DNA of 20,582 nt from Spirogloea muscicola (lineage: Eukaryota > Streptophyta > Zygnematophyceae > Spirogloeales > Spirogloeaceae): contig WELB01000005.1 of NCBI GenBank assembly GCA_009602725.1, forward strand, positions 1,082,183 through 1,102,764, written 5' to 3'. This document shows, piece by piece, positions 1-10,112 of the stretch (positions are counted from its first letter, which is position 1; each line of letters begins with the position of its first letter). Made by a program: the position numbers and the translations under genes. The notes under the pieces were generated by a model. The model had not been told where the DNA came from and searched no databases. It saw only the letters and a list, made by a program, of their open reading frames with translations.

Positions 1-220
1 CCCCCTCTTCCCCTTCATCTCTCCCCGTTTCCCTCTCTTTTTCCCCTTCGCTTTCTGTGTACGCCCCTCTTACGATTTTCTCCCTCTCTAGCTCTCTATC
101 TCTGTCTCCTCCACACTACATGCCCCCATGTTGGGCTCCCCCACCAGCCCTCCCTCAAGCACGCGCTGCCCGCCTCTGATACACCACGGTCCCTTCCACC
201 TCATGGCCTGGCGCGGGCAG
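1..220 (+). other. 3' part of an intron of the bZIP gene
   Basis: The stretch is strongly pyrimidine-rich (long C/T runs from 1 to 120) and ends in GCGCGGGCAG at 211-220, a good splice acceptor. The reading frame that resembles a leucine zipper begins exactly after it. An ATG at 128 is in frame with the downstream exon, but the residues it would add are low-complexity and unlike bZIP sequence, so I read this as intron. It could instead be 5' leader if the gene were a truncated zipper-only protein. Confidence 0.6.
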
Positions 221-562
221 GTGGCGCAGCTGCGTGCAGAGAACAGCCACATGGTGAGCAAGTACAACATCGCGTCCCGGCACTACGGCCTGCTCACCGA
301 CGAGAACAGGAAGCTGCGGAGCGCAGCCATGGAGCTCTCGCGCCAGCTCCAGCACCTTCACGCTGCTGCTGCACAGGCGCACCCCGGCGGACTCGCCGCG
401 CTCGGCCTGGGCGGGCCTTCCCATCTCGACCCTCTGCCTCTTGATGGCGCTCATGGCCACGGTGGCGGCCACAGCCACGGCCACGGCCACGGCCACGGCC
501 ATGGCCACGGCCACGGGGCCAACAATTTTTCCCGGACGCTAACGCCTGGCCTCTCGCAATGA
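221..562 (+). CDS. bZIP transcription factor, last exon (5' end outside window)
   Basis: The exon begins in phase 0 after the acceptor at 220 and ends with TGA at 560-562, giving 113 residues. The first 46 or so form an amphipathic leucine-zipper-like helix starting VAQLRAEN and continuing through YNIASRHYGLLTDEN to ELSRQLQHL. This resembles the zipper of plant group-S bZIP factors, where LRxEN, QHY and ELSxRL recur at the same spacing. The basic DNA-binding region must lie upstream, off the window. After the zipper come an Ala-rich stretch, a Gly/Leu/Pro linker and a striking His-Gly repeat before the C terminus. The protein would be a nuclear DNA-binding dimer; its targets cannot be inferred. 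The family call rests on the zipper alone, so another coiled-coil protein is possible. The gene converges on ALDH22A1. Confidence 0.65.
   Translation: MAQLRAENSHMVSKYNIASRHYGLLTDENRKLRSAAMELSRQLQHLHAAAAQAHPGGLAALGLGGPSHLDPLPLDGAHGHGGGHSHGHGHGHGHGHGHGANNFSRTLTPGLSQ
453..518 (+). repeat. GGCCAC hexanucleotide repeat encoding a His-Gly tract
   Basis: A 6-bp unit GGCCAC is repeated about ten times, with a few variants (GGTGGC, AGCCAC, CATGGC). It is in frame within the bZIP exon and encodes alternating Gly-His. Such tracts expand and contract by slippage and can bind divalent metals. Confidence 0.85.
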
Positions 563-879
563 GACCAATTTCCCCTCTTCCCCCTCCCTCCCCGGGCCTC
601 GCCACTTCTCCCAGCATCCCTGACTGCCGTTCTTCTTAGGACTTGTCCCTCTTGGGCGGTGGCCTGTCAAGAGGCCCTGACCTGGGGCTGGATCGTCCAG
701 TTATTTCTTGCCTAGTAGCAAACGTAGCCAGACGGACACCTGTGCAATATCAGCAGCTACGCTGCCCTGCCCACCTTGTCGATACGGCCCCTCCCAGCCC
801 TAGTTGAGTTTTGACTTGAGATGCACTTTAGCATACGCTGTTGGCTCCGGCCAGTCTTTGCAGGCCAGCCTGCCATCAC

Positions 880-936
880 TGTAATGTTGTTCCTACGGCG
901 CCCTCTTTGTGTAAGGTCGAGCGCAGAGGGCTGTAA
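880..936 (+). promoter_or_regulatory. TGTAA polyadenylation-type signals for the bZIP gene
   Basis: Three TGTAA pentamers lie at 880-884, 910-914 and 932-936, beginning 318 bp after the bZIP stop. TGTAA is the usual green-algal poly(A) signal. The cluster suggests alternative 3' ends. No cDNA is available here to confirm use. Confidence 0.5.
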
Positions 937-1537
937 GCACTGTGTGTGCTAGATGTGTGCTTTGATTGTTGTGCGGCATCAGTACATAAGATGCAGATGT
1001 CATAGTGACACATGGCATTCGGCATGCAAAGACATACATCTCTTCCAACTGATGCCAGAAATCTGAAGCTCCGGGAATAGGGAGTTAAGGTCGCTTTCTT
1101 GGAGAGGTCAACAAAGTGTCCGCAGCATGCGGGCAATTGAGCTCTCATGCAAGAATGAGAAACGGTTGCCGAAACAGCTGAAGATGAGCAGTATGCTGCT
1201 GATGCAGCAGATTGCTGCTGTCATACGCAGCTTCTGCACTTCAGTGAGCGCCGGCGACTTGCTTGTGTGCCCAGCTTTGCAGTCTAGCTGCGGTAATATA
1301 TGTGAAGTGATCATCCTAAGCTGCAACACCAAGGTCTCGACTGACTGCCCGGCAAGCAGGAGTTGTACAGCCGAGAAGTGGTCTCCGACTCTCACAAACA
1401 TGCCATGCACGTTGTAGGGCCAGAGAGCAACCCGCTTCTGCTCAGCTGAGCTCACATATCATGGTAAGCGAGCTTGATGGCAGCCTCCATGGTTATAACG
1501 CCAAGGCTTCGAAGGCCAGTTGTGGATGCCCCAGGCA
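937..1537. other. Convergent 3' flanks of bZIP and ALDH22A1; no gene seen
   Basis: The interval between the TGTAA cluster and the ALDH22A1 stop should hold the ALDH22A1 3' UTR on the minus strand. Open frames on both strands here are short and resemble no family I know. No TTACA (TGTAA on the minus strand) was found in this interval, so the ALDH22A1 poly(A) site is not identified. Confidence 0.5.
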
Positions 1538-4500
1538 TCATCGCTGCTTCTGCGCTGGTGGCGGCCGGCCTGCCCAAGGGCCGCGTACAACATGCACGAG
1601 GTCGAGCAACCCCCGCACCTTGGCTTGCAGAGTGACGCCATAGACAGCCCGCACCAGGGCCTCCTGAAAGGCAAAGCCCCGCTCCGACACGGGGTACTGC
1701 AGGCAAGCTCCCAGGTAGCAAGTGCGACTTGGTCAGCCTCTGGCGATGTGCTTTGCATGCACACGAAACAGACCCTGCTCAAGCCACATGGAGGTATTGC
1801 TACGTTGCCGCTGTCTGTCAGAAGTCCGTAGCTGCCCTTAGGGATCTGCATTTGCGAGGTGATGGCACTTGAAAGCGTGCAACTGAAGGAGGCGAGTTGC
1901 GTGAGTGTGGCCATCAATGTTCAATATATGTGCATGTTTCCAAGGCTAGAGATAAGAATTTCAAGGCTGTGAGGTCAGAAGAACCTGGAGGAGTGACGGG
2001 ATGCGCGTCCGGAGGAAGGAGAAGCGGTCCTCGGCGACCGCCCTTGCCACGCAACAGCCACGCAGGCCCTCCACGCCGCCAAATTGCCCAAAGCCACTTT
2101 CCTTGACCCCGCCAAAGGGCAGCGACTGCCACCAGACGCGTGGGCAGCAAAACACATTAGCAGCAGGCTGCAGACTGCCCCACCAGCATTGCTGCTTGAC
2201 ATATCAGCAAAACATGATGCCAAGAGGTGGTTTTCTTCTCATGGTGATGTGGTGACACATGCAGGGCAAAGAACAAGGCTCGGAATGTAGCAGAGAGCTG
2301 GTCTGACGCTTCTACAATGGCATCTCCTGAGAGAGCAAGAGTCTTGTGCAAAGAACTTGTCAAGAGCGAGCAAGCAGCCGCTCTCTTCTGCGACTTCGTC
2401 TACCTGGCTCATGTAGGTGCTACCAAAGTCGTTGATGGAGGCCATCCCGACATGGAGCTTGGACGCAAGCACATTGGCCCTGGACACGCTTCTGGAGAAC
2501 ACCGAGCACCCAAGGCCAAACGGGCCGTCGTTCGCAAGCTCGACAGCTGCTTCGTCGCTCTCAACCTTGAGGACAGCCATGATGGGACCGAAGACCTGCG
2601 AGATTCGAACAATTCAAACCTTTGTGACTTTACTACCAATTACCAGATGCATTCATCACATTAGAATGTGTTGATGGCTTGTAGTTGACTGCATTCATTC
2701 AGACGCCTTGAGCGTATCTGCCATTTGAGGAGCTTGTCTTGCACAGGCCTGGTGAATAGGTTCAAGCAGCCACATGTGCTTTGAGTCTTTGCCATCCAAG
2801 TCAGAGTGCATCTGTGCTTTGCACAGGATCTATTTCTTCAGGTTAGGCTTTAGGCATGTGTGCTTCTCGGGTTGATAAAATGATATAATCCAACTTTAGG
2901 CATGCTGCACCTCTTCCTTCATGAGCAGCATGGATGGCAGCACGCCGGTGAGGACAGTGGGCGGGTAGAATTGGCCGCCGAGCTCCTCCGGCAACAGGCC
3001 CCTGGCGACGACCTCCGCACCGGCAGCCACCGCGTCGTCGACGAGCTCCTGGAGGCGCTCCGCCTGGTTGGCCAGGCGCAGCGCGCCGACGTCGCACCTA
3101 CCCCCGCCCAACGGCACGCCCTGCGAAATGGAATCACGACCAGTCTCTCTGGTATCTGTTGATACCCACATTGACTCAAGGCTAGCTGCAGGACCTGAGA
3201 TGACAGCCGTAATCATCCAGGATACGAGCAGCAACTCCGCAAATTCAGGAAAGCAGTTGGCATCTTGTGGGCGCACCGTCTCCATTTGCCTAACAACAGC
3301 AGCAACTCTCTCCACAAACGCGTCGTGGATGGACGTGTGCACGAGGAACCGCTCTGCTCCTATGCAATTCTGGCCACTGCACTGGAATGCCGCCCTGAGC
3401 GCAATCGGTACTACCTGCAAGATGAAGCGCAAGACGACCTGTGTGTCACTTAATTAGCTTGCTACATACCCAGCACCGATGACATGGGAACTACAATGTT
3501 CACACAGAAACCTCTTCTGTGCATCGCAGTTGCTTTTGCTGCTGGTGGCCTGAAGCTTGTGACATCAAGGTCAAGCCGAGGAGTAATATTGGTTGGTTAT
3601 TAACATGAAAAATCACTTGCCTGGTCTAGATCAGCATCATCGCAGACGATGAAGGCGTCCTTGCCTCCAAGCTCCAGGACAACTGGGGTCAGGGTCCGGG
3701 CCGCACCTTCCATAACCTGAGAAGATGAGCAGTAGACACTCTCCTTCAGCTCAACAAGGTCGAGGAGAATGGTAAGCATGCAGCACCGTCCGTTTGGGCA
3801 GCAGCTTCAAGCTCCTCAACAACTGCGACACACTCGGATCTCCAGTAACAATTGGAGAAAGCGTTGTCACAAGGAGCAATCCTACTGTCATCTTGCTGAC
3901 GAGCTTACTGAGATGCAGACAAGCCGAGCAAGGTCAAGGAGGACCATCAGAGAGCAAGGGACTGAGCGCGAGCGCCGGACCCTGCTCGAGGTATGCAGTA
4001 CTTTACCCTACCCTGCGCCCGATGGCAGCCGAGCCGATGAAGATCATCTTGTCCACGTAGTTGACCAGTGCAGCTCCTGTCTCTCCATAACTGCAAGTTC
4101 AAGATGACCTGTACGTCAGGATTTGCTGCCTTGTCGCATGCAGCTAGTGGTGGACGGCTACCTCGATGCACCATAACTGCCTGGTTAGCAAATTACTGCC
4201 AGAAAGAGTCTATACGTTTATTACAGTACTCCAACGAATGGGCTAAGGATGATATTGAGGTACAAAATCAATCCCATTCTCATTTCCACCCTATCACAAC
4301 TTAGGGCTTCGATCTGCACCCTGTCACTATGTGCACAAGGTCCTCGGGAGCACCCGTGGCGTTGAGCGCGGCCTTGAGCACGCGCAGGAAGAACATGGAG
4401 GACCAGCTGGCGTGCTCGGACACCTGTGCAACCAACCCTCAGCCATGCCCTGTTACTAATGCCGAGACTTGGGAACACGGAGTAATGAGTAGCTCGTAGT

Positions 4501-6077
4501 TATGCATTCACATACATGTCAAAATACCTAACTAGGAGTCCGATCCTCGACCTCCAGCTCAACAGATCTAGGAATTGACTCTGAGGGTTGGAAAGTAGAT
4601 GTATATTGGGTGGTGTACTGGTGGCTTGGGTGCCATGACGCGCCCTTACCTTGACGACAATGGCATTCCCGGCAAAGAGGGCAGCGAGCACCGGATTAAG
4701 CACGTTGTGAAAGGGGTAGTTCCATGGGACGATGGCGCCCACGACGCCGAGTGGATGGTACTCAACGCGTGCCACTTTATGTGGCATCATCCTCCCGGGT
4801 GACCTGCCCTTGTGAATGCCACTAATTACAATGCGTCAGCAACCACTGACGTCAAGACTTGGTCCCTTCGCAATGTAAGATGCTGCGCTGACAGATGAAC
4901 TTGCAACCCAAGATACTCATCTTCAAAACAGAAACAGTGGCTCTACACAGTGTAAGTGGAAATTTCTCATCACCTCCTTTCGGGGCGCAGCCAGCGCTCG
5001 CCATCATGTAGCAGCCAGGCAATCTTCTCACAAGTCGTGAAGATCTCCCCGAACTCGGCGTCCACAAGGGGTTTGCCGGAGTCGCGCGCCGAGACGCGGC
5101 ACACGACCTCCTGGTGCTCCGTGACGTACTTGAGCAGGACACGCAGCAGGAGGCGCCGTTGCTGAAAGCTGCTGCCAGCCCACTCCAGCTGGGCAATCCG
5201 TGCTCGCTTCACGTGCTCCAACACCTGCATTGCCCAGCTCCAAAACCCAAATGTTGGTGACGGCCTCTAAGCTGCGCTTGGCCGCCTGTGGCCACTGCGA
5301 GTGCTCGTCACGCAGTCGTCCATCACAAGAGCTTCCCAGAGAGTGCTTAAGTCTCTGAGCGCGCGACAAGGCCCAAAGCGCAGCTTGCAGCGAAGCCTGT
5401 GGCAGCATTGCCAGCTCTTAAATAAGACGATGCGGAGTCCCATGAAACCACTAGACCGAGCTGTCATAAGCCCTTGCTGTACTGTATCTTTGCCACTCTG
5501 CCATCACACCTTCCCAACGTTCAACATCTCGGCCTTCCTGCAGCAGAAGCTGGACTGGGGCCTTGCAGCAAATCATAACCCCATTGTAGAGACGGCAGAA
5601 CTGGATCAGGAGCTAGTTGGGCTAAGGCATATTACGTCGTCGGGCTTGAGCGCCGGCAGGAAGCCGAGGTACTGCATAGTGGCGGGGTCGTAGCACTGGA
5701 TGCGGCCGCCGCCGGGAGCTGCCGCGGCCGACATCAATGACGGCGGCAGCAGCTCGGGGCTCGGCGACCGCGGCCGCCGCCGCGGCGGCACGAGGATGTA
5801 CTGGTCCCGCACCGGCGCCGTCTCGGCGTACAGCACTGCAGCGGCCGCCATGGCCAGCGCCGGCGGTCGTCAGCTCAGAGCCGGAGCTCCGCCGCGGCTT
5901 TGTGGGCTCTCGCTGCAGCTAAGGCTTGCCGCCGCCGCGGCGCTCACCGTCACTGGCGTCCACGGCGAGCGCGGGCGGGCCGACGTCCCGCCAGGCGCGG
6001 GCGAGCAGCCAGACGGCCACCGCCATGACGGCGGCGGCGGCAGCCGTCCACCACCATGCCGCCGCCTCCCACGGCAT
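1538..6077 (-). CDS. ALDH22A1-type aldehyde dehydrogenase, 12 exons, complete
   Basis: Exons on the minus strand, in order: 6077-5948, 5835-5636, 5224-4974, 4803-4650, 4423-4320, 4090-4012, 3716-3621, 3414-3277, 3120-2911, 2595-2404, 2125-1985, 1696-1538 (TGA). All phases join, giving about 617 residues; plant ALDH22A1 is about 600. It should oxidise aldehydes to acids with NAD(P)+. Visible are an N-terminal hydrophobic anchor (about 12-29) followed by VDASD as in plant members, the oxyanion Asn222 in PWNYPFHN, the coenzyme motif GSAAIG (299-304), the general base Glu321 in LELGGKD, and the nucleophile Cys355 in SGQNCIGAE. The C-terminal [20 protein letters not shown] extension is typical of family 22. 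The start at 6077 is the first ATG after an in-frame TAG. Intron 7 uses a GC donor. The anchor implies secretory-membrane or plastid location, as proposed for plants. No direct evidence bears on substrate. Confidence 0.93.
3415..3620 (-). other. GC-AG intron in ALDH22A1 (intron 7)
   Basis: On the minus strand the exon ends ...GACCAG and the intron begins GCAAGT, the canonical GC-type donor context. It ends in CTTGCAG before GTAGTACCG. Phase 0 is kept on both sides and the joined protein ([13 protein letters not shown]) matches the family without a gap. Moving the donor to the GT four bases downstream would break the frame, so the GC donor is required. Confidence 0.85.
5718..5829 (-). other. 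Low-complexity insert in the ALDH22A1 N terminus
   Basis: Within exon 2, between the conserved [13 protein letters not shown] segment and the conserved [11 protein letters not shown], lie roughly 35 residues rich in Pro, Arg, Ser and Ala (including [18 protein letters not shown] and a following run of Ala). The DNA is a GCC/CGG-rich stretch. It lengthens the stalk between the membrane anchor and the catalytic domain and is probably a lineage-specific linker. Confidence 0.6.
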
Positions 6078-7010
6078 GGCCGCTCGCAGCTCGCCCGTCT
6101 GCGAGCACGCAGTGTGCAGCTAAGGACCCAACTCAGCTCAGCTCACGCAGGCTGGCCCCGCCTCCAGCCCCGTTCGCCGCCGCTGCCGCTGGCGCGACCG
6201 CCGCAACCAGCACATGGATGGCCCATGTTGCAGCTCAAACTGGAGCGCCAGTCTCTGGACTAGTAGCTTATGACTAGCCTCCCTCTATCTTTTGACTCAG
6301 TTTCAGAATATCATAAAAGCGCAACAGTGGAAATCCTACTGAATGCTGCTTGGACGTCAACTTATCATGCATGATACGACACCCTGCGGCACACTAAAGC
6401 CCTGCCACAAGTTTGACATCTCTGGAAGCAGATATATCAGAGGAAGAGGCGAACTTTGACAGCCACCGCTGCCACTTTGCAGGCCCCTACCCCCACCTTG
6501 CAGATGCTTGCGAAGATGACCAGACATGCCAAGATCCAGAGCGGCATTGCTTAAGGGTCATGACTCAACACGATGCAAGAGCTGACCAGCTGGCACAAAC
6601 AGGAGCTGGCAGACCTCCTGGTGAAACAGCGGCACACCAGCGAGACATCAAAAATTGGATCGAAATTGGATCGCACTTACAGCAACTGGCATCAACAAAG
6701 ACGACAATGTTGGCTGTAATTTCCCGGCGCATGTGTCCCACTTCTGATAAGGACAAATGGCGACTGGCAGGGTGAGGCAAACGCGGCCTCAAGAATGGAC
6801 CCAGGTTGTCTGCTAACATCTCAAAGGTCTCACAAGAAAGGTCGTTGCCTGCATCCTAGTCCTCTCCTACGTCCTGGAAGTTGGTCCAGATCTGAGTGCC
6901 AGGGCTTAGAGTAAGCAGCATTGGCCAACACGTCCACTTGCAGATACGCAAGGACTTTTCTCAACCCACAACAAGCTCCTGTGCAGCTACATAGTGCTAC
7001 ACACACAGGC
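6078..7010. other. ALDH22A1 upstream region and DUF1118 3' UTR; no gene seen
   Basis: The interval holds the upstream region and presumed 5' UTR of ALDH22A1 (from 6078) and the 3' UTR of the DUF1118 gene (down to at least 6677). No conserved coding segment or clear TATA element was recognised. The plus-strand open frame at 6413-6775 has no family signature. Confidence 0.5.
6677..6681 (-). promoter_or_regulatory. TGTAA polyadenylation-type signal for the DUF1118 gene
   Basis: TTACA on the plus strand reads TGTAA on the minus strand, 330 bp after the DUF1118 stop at 7011. Spacing and orientation fit a green-algal poly(A) signal. Confidence 0.5.
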
Positions 7011-8333
7011 TCAAGACCTCTGGAGGGCCCGGATGAGAGACGCAGCTCCAAAGGCTGCAGAGCCCCCAAGTACAGCAACAGCAGCCCCAAGAGTTTGCAG
7101 GATGATCAAGGGCACAGAGTCCTCTGCAAACAGAGACACACCAAAAATGTAAGAAGAAGAGCTAATGAAGCCCAGTCTTTGCTATAGCTCACGTTATAGT
7201 TGACGCTGAGCAACAGAGCTAGCCAGGAATTCGTGCAACTGACTGGACACCTGAGGTCAACCTCAACAGTATGACACAATCTCGTCTTGTCAACAGCAAG
7301 CATCTGACAGCTGCAATGCAGCCAAGCCAAAGAGCTACTCAAGGTAGCACGTTGACACGTCAGTAAACAATGGCGGACAACAGGCTCACTGTCTGCTTGT
7401 AACCTGAAAATAACATGAGACAACTTTGTCAGATGTGTTCAGCGGGCCTACCGGGCACGTAGTAGACCACCGCAGGCCCAGCGGCGAGGAGGATGAGTGA
7501 GAGCAGCGTGAGGTTCCTCGGAGTCTTGGGATCGGTTGCTGCTGACAAGAGCCCCAGCGACTCGGCCTTGGAGAGCAGGCCCAGCTTCTCAATCGTGCCC
7601 AGAGTGAGGCCAAGGCTTTCGGCAAGCGAGAGCAGGCCAGCTTTCTCCGCCTTGGACAGAAGCCGCAGCTCCTGCACCCTGCAGATCTCCAGGTTGTATG
7701 CAGCGTCAGAGAGGTGACTACACCATTGCAGGATCAGGATGCCTGATTGAGAGCCACAGCAAGTCTTCAACAGCTTCACTGGCACTGGACCTGTTGAGGA
7801 GCCTGATGGAGCGGGCGTCCTCCCCGTCCACGAAGGTCTTGAGTTGCCCGGTCTTGTCACCGACCTCCAGGATCTTGACCTTGAGCTGGCCGCAGAGACG
7901 TGACGAACAGGCGGGGTCATCAGTCTCTGAGCTAGGCGCTGACAGCAGACCGGCATTGTCGCATGCCTGACATGGCAGCTCCAGCAGCGATGCGATCGCC
8001 GCCAGCGCCCTACGTCGGATGGACGCGCGCCCTAGGTGCCAGGATGGCAATCGACTGCCATGCTGCCAACAAGAGAAGCAGCTGATCGGCCAGCCGCCAG
8101 CAACGCCATTGCCATGGCGTTGCTGGCGGCAATGCCAAGGCGGGGGGGCACACCTGCTTCGCTGCCGACTTGGCGACCTTGACGGCCTTGGTGCCAACGC
8201 CTTCCGCGGCCCGGACGTTCAGAGTGAGCTGCAGCCTGCGGCGCAGCGGCGGCGCAGTGCCTCGTCAGGCAGGGGTCAGCGGCAGCGCCGGAGGCCGCGG
8301 CCGCCCGGGCCAGGCCCCGCCGCCGCTCGCCAT
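7011..8333 (-). CDS. Chloroplast DUF1118 protein, RIQ1/RIQ2-like, with an in-frame TGA near the start
   Basis: Minus-strand coding exons: 8234 (or upstream) to 8154, 7885-7791, 7678-7452, 7123-7011 (TGA). Phases join to give [23 protein letters not shown], then [18 protein letters not shown], then the family core of repeated LLSKAE/LGLL motifs, ATDPKTP and a hydrophobic segment ending [11 protein letters not shown]. The last exon gives [16 protein letters not shown] and a second hydrophobic segment with [10 protein letters not shown]. Arabidopsis members RIQ1 and RIQ2 are thylakoid proteins that affect LHCII organisation, grana stacking and NPQ induction; the same role is inferred. The best ATG (8331-8333, [10 protein letters not shown]) is in frame with the mature protein, but a TGA at 8265-8267 interrupts that frame after 22 codons. 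The N terminus is therefore unresolved: sequence error, unseen intron or a disrupted allele. The downstream exons look intact and conserved. Confidence 0.85.
8265..8267 (-). other. In-frame TGA in the putative DUF1118 transit peptide
   Basis: From ATG at 8333 the minus-strand frame reads 22 codons, TGA, then continues open through [19 protein letters not shown] into the conserved protein. The frame on both sides has transit-peptide character. There is no GT donor between the ATG and the TGA, which argues against a simple intron; an acceptor CGCAG at 8236-8240 is the only splice alternative. Confidence 0.7.
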
Positions 8334-8363
8334 CGCCGCCTCCTGCGCCGCCTTTGGCACCTC

Positions 8364-8440
8364 CGGCGGCGGCGGTGACGGCGGCGACGGCGGCGGAGGC
8401 GGCGGCGGCGTCGTTTGCGGCGGCGGCGGCGGCGGCGGCA
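8364..8440. repeat. GGC/GCC triplet tract upstream of the DUF1118 start
   Basis: Interrupted (GGC)n runs on the plus strand lie directly upstream of the presumed DUF1118 ATG. They would fall in its 5' UTR or promoter and could form stable RNA structure or G-quadruplexes. Confidence 0.8.
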
Positions 8441-8599
8441 GCGGGAGAGCGAGCAGACCAGGCAATTAGTGAGCTCGGTAACCGCCGGCGCGGCACTAAC
8501 TGCGATCCATCAGCGCCGCGGACGGTGCCGCCGTCGGCACCCTAATCGCGGGAGTCGCGACGGCGCCGTCGTCGCCGCGTCGTCGGGACCGACGAGCCG

Positions 8600-10112
8600 G
8601 CATGATGGAAGTCCATTACGTAGGGGGGGGGAGTGGCGGCCCGACAAGCGGCTCAGGGTGCGCAATCGGCGCCCCCCCAATGGGACTCCCTGGTGGCCGG
8701 ATAGCCCCCACCCCCTCCCCACATGGTGCACCTCGGGACGCGCTGCTGCTGCCAAACCTTAAGCCCCCTGCACTTCTTTCTATCTCCCTTTTCTCCGGGG
8801 CTGGCAGCCCCACCTGCCTGTGTCTCATCCCACGCATCCCTCGTTAGTGGGACTGCACCTCTCTGCTGTGAGAAGCGAAAGGCTACTTCGACAATGCAGG
8901 CGGCGTCAGGAGGGCAGCATGATCATAAGATTGAAACTCCTTCCACATTGCTAATCGGCTCCACTTGTCTCCAACTGAGTAATTCAATTAAGCGCCTTCC
9001 GGTCACTTCCTGTATTGCAGGCCACAAGCATCACATGCCGCAATATCTCGCTCAGTCCTGAGCAAGCTTCAGTAAGCTCCCTCTTCGGGCTTCTTCGGTA
9101 TGCATGTCAACGACACTGTTAGAGTAGGCTTTCTACTGACATCGTAGTCTTGTATTGCAATGCACGTCTCTGAGCAGGCTTACTGCATCGCACTGGTTTG
9201 AACGGGTCAGATATTGGGCGGCTCATACTTATATTACAACCACGCTTTTTGTCTCCATCTACCGTGTGTAGTGAAAGCTCTTTAAAAAGCATGGGCTAAG
9301 CATGAAGCATGGAGCCAGCAGGCCAGACACAACATTTGCAGTGCATTAGGAAATCCTTTCAATCACCTCCTATACAGTGTCATCATTGGGAACTTTCTTG
9401 TGTGATAAAAGTCAGTCGTGTACGAAAGACCAGATATAACGTGCCGATGCATCATGACACATTGCCATATACACGGCTCCTTGTGCTTCTTGGAGAATCT
9501 CAGGAGGCTAGCCAAGAGCCGTTCTAGCAAAAACTCCATTGAGCTGCAGCTAGATGACATGCCCAAGATGTGCTACATCTTGTTTTGCTTCAACAAGACA
9601 GATCACAACTGCAATACCTGTGATGTCTAAGAGTAGCACCAACTGCAACCACACGAATGCATTGCACTGACCCAGCTACAGCTGATCGGTCAACGTGCAC
9701 TCTTCACATCACAATGTGAGCGTTTGTATCTTCAGCTACACAGGACTCTTTGCCATATCGAACTGATGCTCATGCCACAAAGACTGTAGTATGACCAAGT
9801 ACGAAACAGGACCAAGTAATGAGGTCGCCCATAGAGCGCGTTATGTATATGGAAGTCAGAGCAGCCCACCCGACTAGCTTCATTTAGACAGATTCTTGTC
9901 AACCTTTCTCCAGGTACAGCACAACAGAAGTGCTTCGTGCATCTTGGCCGTCAAGAGCAAACACAATGAAAGCTCCTGCTGCATGCAAGCTGAGGAGCGT
10001 AGGGCGGCAATAGACATTGCACATGGGCTGACCAAAGTGAATCATGTCACTCTTGCGATTCCTTAGGACCCAATAGGAGGTTGAATTTCAACGTTCGTTA
10101 TAGGCTGTCTGC
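8600..10112. other. Long interval without a recognisable gene
   Basis: Between the DUF1118 5' region and the RPS17 stop I see no frame with family-like sequence. Base composition is more balanced than in the exons. A minus-strand TGTAA (plus TTACA, 9235-9239) lies about 875 bp past the RPS17 stop and might end a long RPS17 3' UTR. The short open frames at 9309-9630 look random. Confidence 0.5.

Noticed and set aside
128-220. ATG at 128 as the start of the bZIP protein
   Set aside because: The added residues are Pro/Ser-rich and unlike a basic region, and a good acceptor at 220 lies exactly where the zipper begins.
5606-5851. ATG at 5851 as the ALDH22A1 start
   Set aside because: It lies in the intron just upstream of exon 2. 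The exon at 6077-5948 supplies a membrane anchor and VDASD motif that join in frame and match plant members.
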